Positions 7,907-10,924 of a DNA stretch of 10,924 nucleotides are shown piece by piece. Numbering within the stretch: position 1 is the first letter of the stretch; every line of letters begins with the position of its first letter. The notes under the pieces are model-generated. The model did no database searches. It had not been told where the DNA came from and was given only the letters and a program-made list of their open reading frames with translations. The translations under genes and the position numbers were made by a program. The stretch is from positions 1-10,924 of the forward strand of contig LT636285.1 in the NCBI GenBank assembly GCA_900128565.1, written 5' to 3'. Origin of the DNA: Stramenopiles sp. TOSAG23-6 (lineage: Eukaryota; Sar).

Positions 7907-10320
7907 GATACTGATACTCTATTGAATAATAGCAACATTACTACTGATACTACTACTACTGATAATAATAATAATAATAATAATGATAATAATAATATAC
8001 CAACAGTTGAAGAAACTATGTCATCATTGGTTGGTACACACGCAATCGCATGTGAAAAGCTCGTAGACAATATTCTTCTACCAATATTTCATAATGATTT
8101 GATGAAAGATTTAAAATTATTTCCAACAAAAGGTATCCTGTTACATGGTCCACCAGGCACTGGAAAATCATCGATAATTCAATCAGCTCTGTCTTGTTGT
8201 AGAAATACCAAAGGTGTTTATGTAGAATTATTCCACGTAGATGGTGCGGATATAAGTGTTGAAACTGGTGCTGGTGATGCCACTGAAGCTTTGTGTGGTG
8301 TATTTAAATCAGCTAAACATCATGCTGAAATGCCAGGCGCAATTTCTATCATACACATTGAAAGCATTGATATTTTATGCCCCAATCGGGATCGTACTGA
8401 TGCGGCTGCTGCACGAAGAGTCGCGACTTTATTAACATTACTTGATGGTATTGAAACCTATCAATCTACATCAAAAAATTCTGATATATTCAACACAAAA
8501 AATACAAGTTTTGGTATTGTTATTGTTGTAGCCTCCACAAATAATGTATCCGATGTTGATTCTGCTTTAAGAAGACCTGGTCGATTAGATATAGAAATTG
8601 CACTTGACCCTCCTGGCCCTGATGTATGGTTTCTTCATTCATTTCGAATTTTATTTTTTTTTTCGTACCAACTTTTGTACCTAACAAAACAATGTAAACC
8701 ATTTTTTTTTTTACAATACATGAACGATCTATTCTTTTAGAACATTATTGTAGACATATTCCCGTTGAAGAGGGAATGTTCTCTAACCCCAACCCTAACC
8801 AGAATAAGACAGATAAATTAAAAGAATGTATTGCTGCTACATACAACAAAAATACAAAGAATAAAATAGCTAAAAAGGGAAAAATAGCCGAATTTGCCGC
8901 AAAACATTGTATTGGATATGTTCATGCAGATTTACTTGCACTGGCTAGGGAATTAGCAATGATTTGTGTTTCCCGGGCAGCAGATGCAATTCATAGTACA
9001 AATAGTACTATAAACAATATTGATTCTCATAGTATACAAAAATCAAATGTTATACTTGCATCTCCTAAAGATCTTCACGATGCTGCAGAAAATGTAGGTG
9101 CATCACTTCTTCGAGGTCATGCTATACAACCATCCAAGGTACAGTGGGATGTTCGTTTTATTTTTTTCACATCCGAATTTTTTTTTCGTACGCAATTTCG
9201 TACCTAACAAATGTTTTTTGAAATATTTTTCCAAAATACATGACGTTGGTGGACTATCTAAAGTAAAATTACAATTGAAACAAGCTGTTGAATGGCCACT
9301 ACAACACTCTGATGTTTTTTCTTATATGGGACTTAGACCCTCCAGAGGTGTACTGTTATATGGTCCTCCGGGATGCTGCAAAACTACATTAGTTCGTGCT
9401 GCAGCGTCTGCATCAAATGCTACTTGTACGTTTTCATTTCAATGTTTTATCTAATTTTGTTTTATAGTAAATTTTGTACCTAACGATTTTTTTTAAATAT
9501 TTTTTCACAATACATTTCTTTCGCTTTCTGGTGCTCAAATATATTCAGCTTTTGTTGGTGAATCGGAAGCTTGTATACGTCGAGTATTTAAACGTGCACG
9601 ATTGGCTTTACCAGCAATTTTGTTTCTTGATGAACTTGTATGTTTTCATAATTAATTTTTTACTCTGATTTTTTTTTAAATAGAAAATTCCGTACCTAAT
9701 GATTTTTTTTTTAAATATTTTTTCACCTACATGAAGCTTTAGTTGGAAAACGAAGTCAAAGTGGTGGTGATGGCCGTGTTCAAATGAGAATTCTTTCAAC
9801 ATTATTAAATGAAATGGATGGCATTGAACAAACTGAAGGTTTACTCATGTACGTTTTCATTACTAATTTCGAATTTACTTTTTTTTCTTACGAAATTTTG
9901 TACCTAATGAATTTCAAATTTTTGAAATATTTTTCACTATACATTGTGGGTGCAACAAATCGACCTGAAATGATCGATGCAGCTCTAATGCGCCCTGGTC
10001 GTTTCGATCAAGTCATTTATGTTCCACCACCAGATTATTCTGGATCACTAGCCATTCTTCAAATTCATACTAAAAATATTCCAATTGGTGAAGATGTTGA
10101 TTTAAAACAAATTGCTCAAATTTGTATTGATAAAAAACTCACTGGAGCAGAGATAAAAAGCATCTGTAAAGAAGCTACGATTTCTGCCCTCAGAGAAAAT
10201 ATTAAAGCAGAAAAAGTTTTAATGCGTCATTTTGAAAAAACAGCGAAAGAAATGAATGCAGGAATTTCAGCTCAGGATATTGAATGGTATGAAAATTTTT
10301 CTAATGGAAAATCCAAGTAA
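6653..10320 (+). CDS. AFG2: AFG2/SPATA5-like tandem AAA+ ATPase, six exons
   Basis: Exons 6653-8623, 8722-9150, 9242-9425, 9516-9637, 9733-9848 and 9945-10320 join in frame to a predicted 1065 residues. Residues 1 to about 370 form an N-terminal domain with a SSWPCRD stretch resembling the AFG2 N domain; residues 377-448 are a Thr/Asn tract. D1 has Walker A GPPGTGKS (499-506), a degenerate Walker B (IHIESID; E570, S571), ASTNN and RRPGR (640-644). A DERSILLEHY join leads into a lysine-rich linker. D2 has DVGG (801-804), Walker A GPPGCCKT (841-848), Walker B FLDEL (D900, E901), GATNRP and RPGRFD. The GPPGC Walker A of D2 fits the AFG2/SPATA5 group, which releases Rlp24 from pre-60S ribosomes; that role is inferred by homology. 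The ATG at 6653 (MTSRWWYQ) is used because the same open frame upstream has only a GTG. Five repeat introns lie in the 3' part. It is longer than typical AFG2 proteins, mostly from the tract and N domain. Confidence 0.9.
7781..7996 (+). repeat. Trinucleotide repeat tract (ACT)n/(AAT)n encoding poly-Thr/poly-Asn
   Basis: About 216 bp are almost entirely ACT, AAT, GAT and AAC triplets in the ATPase frame, giving residues 377-448 as alternating Thr and Asn blocks with a few Asp. The longest runs are pure AAT (around 7815-7858) and ACT (around 7868-7906). The tract sits between the N-terminal domain and D1. As a pure microsatellite its length probably varies between strains and may be misassembled. 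Confidence 0.92.
8624..8721 (+). repeat. Introner-like repeat copy 4 (AFG2 intron 1)
   Basis: This 98 nt copy begins GTATGGTTTCTTCATT and has ATTTCGAATTTTA, a T tract, CGTACCAACTTTTGTACC, TAAC and a late T run, ending TTACAATACAT. Excision joins CCT GAT|GAA CGA, restoring DPPGPDERSILLEHY. It is the most diverged complete copy, lacking the AAATATTTTT block. The one-base shifted boundary 8623-8720 is equivalent. No AG at the 3' end. Confidence 0.88.
8783..8800 (+). repeat. Telomere-like CTAACCCCAACCCTAACC inside AFG2 coding sequence
   Basis: These 18 bases consist of degenerate CCCTAA-type units in frame, encoding NPNPNQN in the D1-D2 linker of the ATPase. The coding-strand orientation is the same as for the telomere-like tract in the MFS gene. 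Confidence 0.65.
9151..9241 (+). repeat. Introner-like repeat copy 5 (AFG2 intron 2)
   Basis: This 91 nt copy begins GTTCGTTTTATTTTTTTC and has CATCCGAATTT, TTTTTCGTACGCAATTTCG, TACCTAAC, a T run, GAAATATTTTTCC and AAAATACAT. Excision joins CAG TGG GAT|GAC GTT GGT GGA, restoring the diagnostic VQWDDVGG of AAA+ D2 domains. The 5' end is GTTCG instead of GTAYG. No AG at the 3' end. Confidence 0.92.
9426..9515 (+). repeat. Introner-like repeat copy 6 (AFG2 intron 3)
   Basis: This 90 nt copy begins GTACGTTTTCATTTC, lacks the CGTACGAAA half of the core but keeps AATTTTGTACCTAACGA, then a T run, AAATATTTTTTC and ACAATACAT. Excision joins GCT ACT T|TT CTT TCG, restoring SNATFLSLSGAQ between Walker A and Walker B of D2. 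The equivalent boundary is shifted by one T. Confidence 0.92.
9638..9732 (+). repeat. Introner-like repeat copy 7 (AFG2 intron 4)
   Basis: This 95 nt copy begins GTATGTTTTCATAATTAA and has an A/T-rich middle, TTCCGTACCTAATGA, a T tract and AAATATTTTTTC, ending ACCTACAT. Excision joins GAT GAA CTT|GAA GCT TTA, directly after the D2 Walker B Asp-Glu. The branch-like motif is TACCTAAT. Using the first downstream AG would run the frame into a stop at once. Confidence 0.92.
9849..9944 (+). repeat. Introner-like repeat copy 8 (AFG2 intron 5)
   Basis: This 96 nt copy begins GTACGTTTTCATTAC and has TAATTTCGAATTTAC, a T tract, CTTACGAAATTTTG, TACCTAATGA, TTTGAAATATTTTTC and ACTATACAT. Excision joins TTA CTC AT|T GTG GGT GCA ACA, restoring LLIVGATNRP (sensor 1 region of D2). 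No AG at the 3' end. Confidence 0.92.
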
Positions 10321-10612
10321 GATGTATGTGTATACATGACACATGCAAAACGACACGAAACCTGGGGGGAACCCGTACCGATTTTGTATACATTTGGTGT
10401 ACTACCAACTCTAATCCTAACCCATCTTATTTAAGTTATTTTGCAAATTCCCAGTAAATATTATTTATATATTAGCATTATGTATTTTATTTATTTATTG
10501 TAAATATATTCTGTATTTTTTGACAATGTATCATTTCTATAAGAGAATTTTTTATAGTTCAAACTATTACTATTAGTCTACAGTCTCTACAATTAAAGGG
10601 ATATTTTTTTTT
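10321..10612. other. Convergent intergenic region
   Basis: This 292 bp stretch lies between the stop codons of the ATPase and the EF-hand gene and must hold both 3' ends. It includes a telomere-like CTAATCCTAACCC at 10411-10423 and AT-rich runs such as ATTTTATTTATTTATTG near 10486. I see no further gene. Confidence 0.55.
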
Positions 10613-10900
10613 TCATTTCTGCCAATTTCGAGCAGCCTCGACATCAGAGGATATAATTGAGATATAATCTTCATAGTATACTCTACCAGTTTCTGGATCT
10701 TTAACCAATGAAATCATTTCGTCGAGNTCTTTCTCACGAAATTTTGTTCCCTTTTGAGTCAAAAGTTCACGAAGTGTATCTGTTGCTATCCAGCCTTTAT
10801 TTTCTTTATCAATTACTTGAAATGCCTGTAAAAGCAAATTTTCTTGGGCAGGCGTAAACTCACCTGTGGCAATATAAACCAAAGCTATTCCTCCTGGTGT
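10613..10900 (-). CDS. DRC8/EFCAB2-like EF-hand protein, C-terminal exon (partial)
   Basis: The frame encodes about 90 residues ending SSDVEAARNWQK before a TGA. It contains two EF-hand-like helix-loop-helix units: LLLQAFQVIDKENKGW with IATDTLRELLTQKGTKF, then LDEMISLVKDPETGRV with YYEDYISII. The arrangement matches the C-terminal half of DRC8 (EFCAB2), a subunit of the nexin-dynein regulatory complex on motile axonemes. The first loop (DKENKGWIATDT) lacks the usual Glu at position 12 and the second departs from the canonical loop, so calcium binding is doubtful, as expected of a structural EF-hand. No ATG opens this stretch; the frame is open to a TGA at 10903-10901, so an upstream exon containing the first half must lie beyond the window, with a splice acceptor somewhere in 10880-10900. 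One N (10727) leaves one residue undefined. A calmodulin-like protein is the alternative. Confidence 0.7.
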   Translation of the reverse strand, partial: TPGGIALVYIATGEFTPAQENLLLQAFQVIDKENKGWIATDTLRELLTQKGTKFREKXLDEMISLVKDPETGRVYYEDYISIISSDVEAARNWQK

Positions 10901-10924
10901 TCAACTTCACAATTTTTTAAATAA

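Noticed and set aside
7666-8070. Minus-strand frame of 134 residues with long Val/Leu runs
   Set aside because: It is the reverse-strand reading of the ACT/AAT microsatellite within the ATPase; the hydrophobic runs are artefacts of the triplets.
9098-9454. Frame reading through repeat copy 5 as a separate gene with its own start
   Set aside because: Its upstream third is the ATPase linker in the wrong frame plus intron; only the D2 Walker A part is real and belongs to exon 3 of the ATPase.
9733-9744. GAAG and TTTAG downstream of copy 7 as conventional AG acceptors
   Set aside because: Splicing at GAAG puts the frame straight into TAG, and the later AG removes residues after the Walker B. 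Both destroy the conserved D2 sequence.
8624-9944. Frameshifts or pseudogenisation of the ATPase
   Set aside because: Each frame break coincides exactly with a copy of the same repeat, and removing the repeats restores all conserved motifs with no other defect.
1-10924. CRISPR array, tRNA, rRNA or bacterial operon
   Set aside because: The repeats are intronic and not regularly spaced with unique spacers. No tRNA cloverleaf or rRNA-like conserved segment was noticed, and the genes are eukaryotic with introns.

Overview
This window looks like nuclear DNA of a small-genome, AT-rich microbial eukaryote (protist). Genes are densely packed on both strands and read with the standard code (TAA and TGA stops). 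Several genes are split by short introns, and the products are eukaryotic: an AFG2/SPATA5-type AAA ATPase, a major facilitator transporter, a DRC8-like EF-hand protein of motile cilia, a HEAT-like protein, a secreted ankyrin protein and a one-pass membrane coiled-coil protein. The DRC8-like gene suggests a flagellated cell or life stage. I cannot fix the lineage from sequence alone. Two single N bases (2010 and 10727) indicate a draft assembly.

Layout, left to right: (1) minus-strand 5' part of a HEAT-like, possibly TARBP1/Trm3-type, gene (1826 down to 90), cut off by an intron at the window edge; (2) plus-strand secreted ankyrin-repeat gene (2203-3024); (3) minus-strand MFS transporter (5068 down to 3093), tail-to-tail with the ankyrin gene and built from at least four exons, the last of which holds TM12 and is easily missed; (4) plus-strand membrane-anchored coiled-coil gene (5331-6179); (5) plus-strand six-exon AFG2-like AAA+ ATPase (6653-10320), predicted 1065 residues; (6) minus-strand C-terminal part of a DRC8/EFCAB2-like gene (10900 down to 10613), convergent with the ATPase. 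The genes do not form one pathway. They are unrelated housekeeping and accessory genes packed together.

The most striking content is a family of near-identical 90-98 nt introns. Eight copies lie in three unrelated genes, on both strands, always in the sense orientation of the host gene and never in intergenic DNA. All share a 5' (T)GTAYG start, a T-rich body, a quasi-palindromic CGTACGAAATTTTGTAC core running into a branch-point-like TACCTAAC, a T tract, and an end reading AATACA|T. Restoring the conserved AAA+ and MFS reading frames places the junctions within one base in every complete copy. No copy ends in AG. I interpret them as introner-like elements that spread by insertion and carry a non-canonical 3' splice site (ACA|T or ACAT|). 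This is the observation most worth following up.
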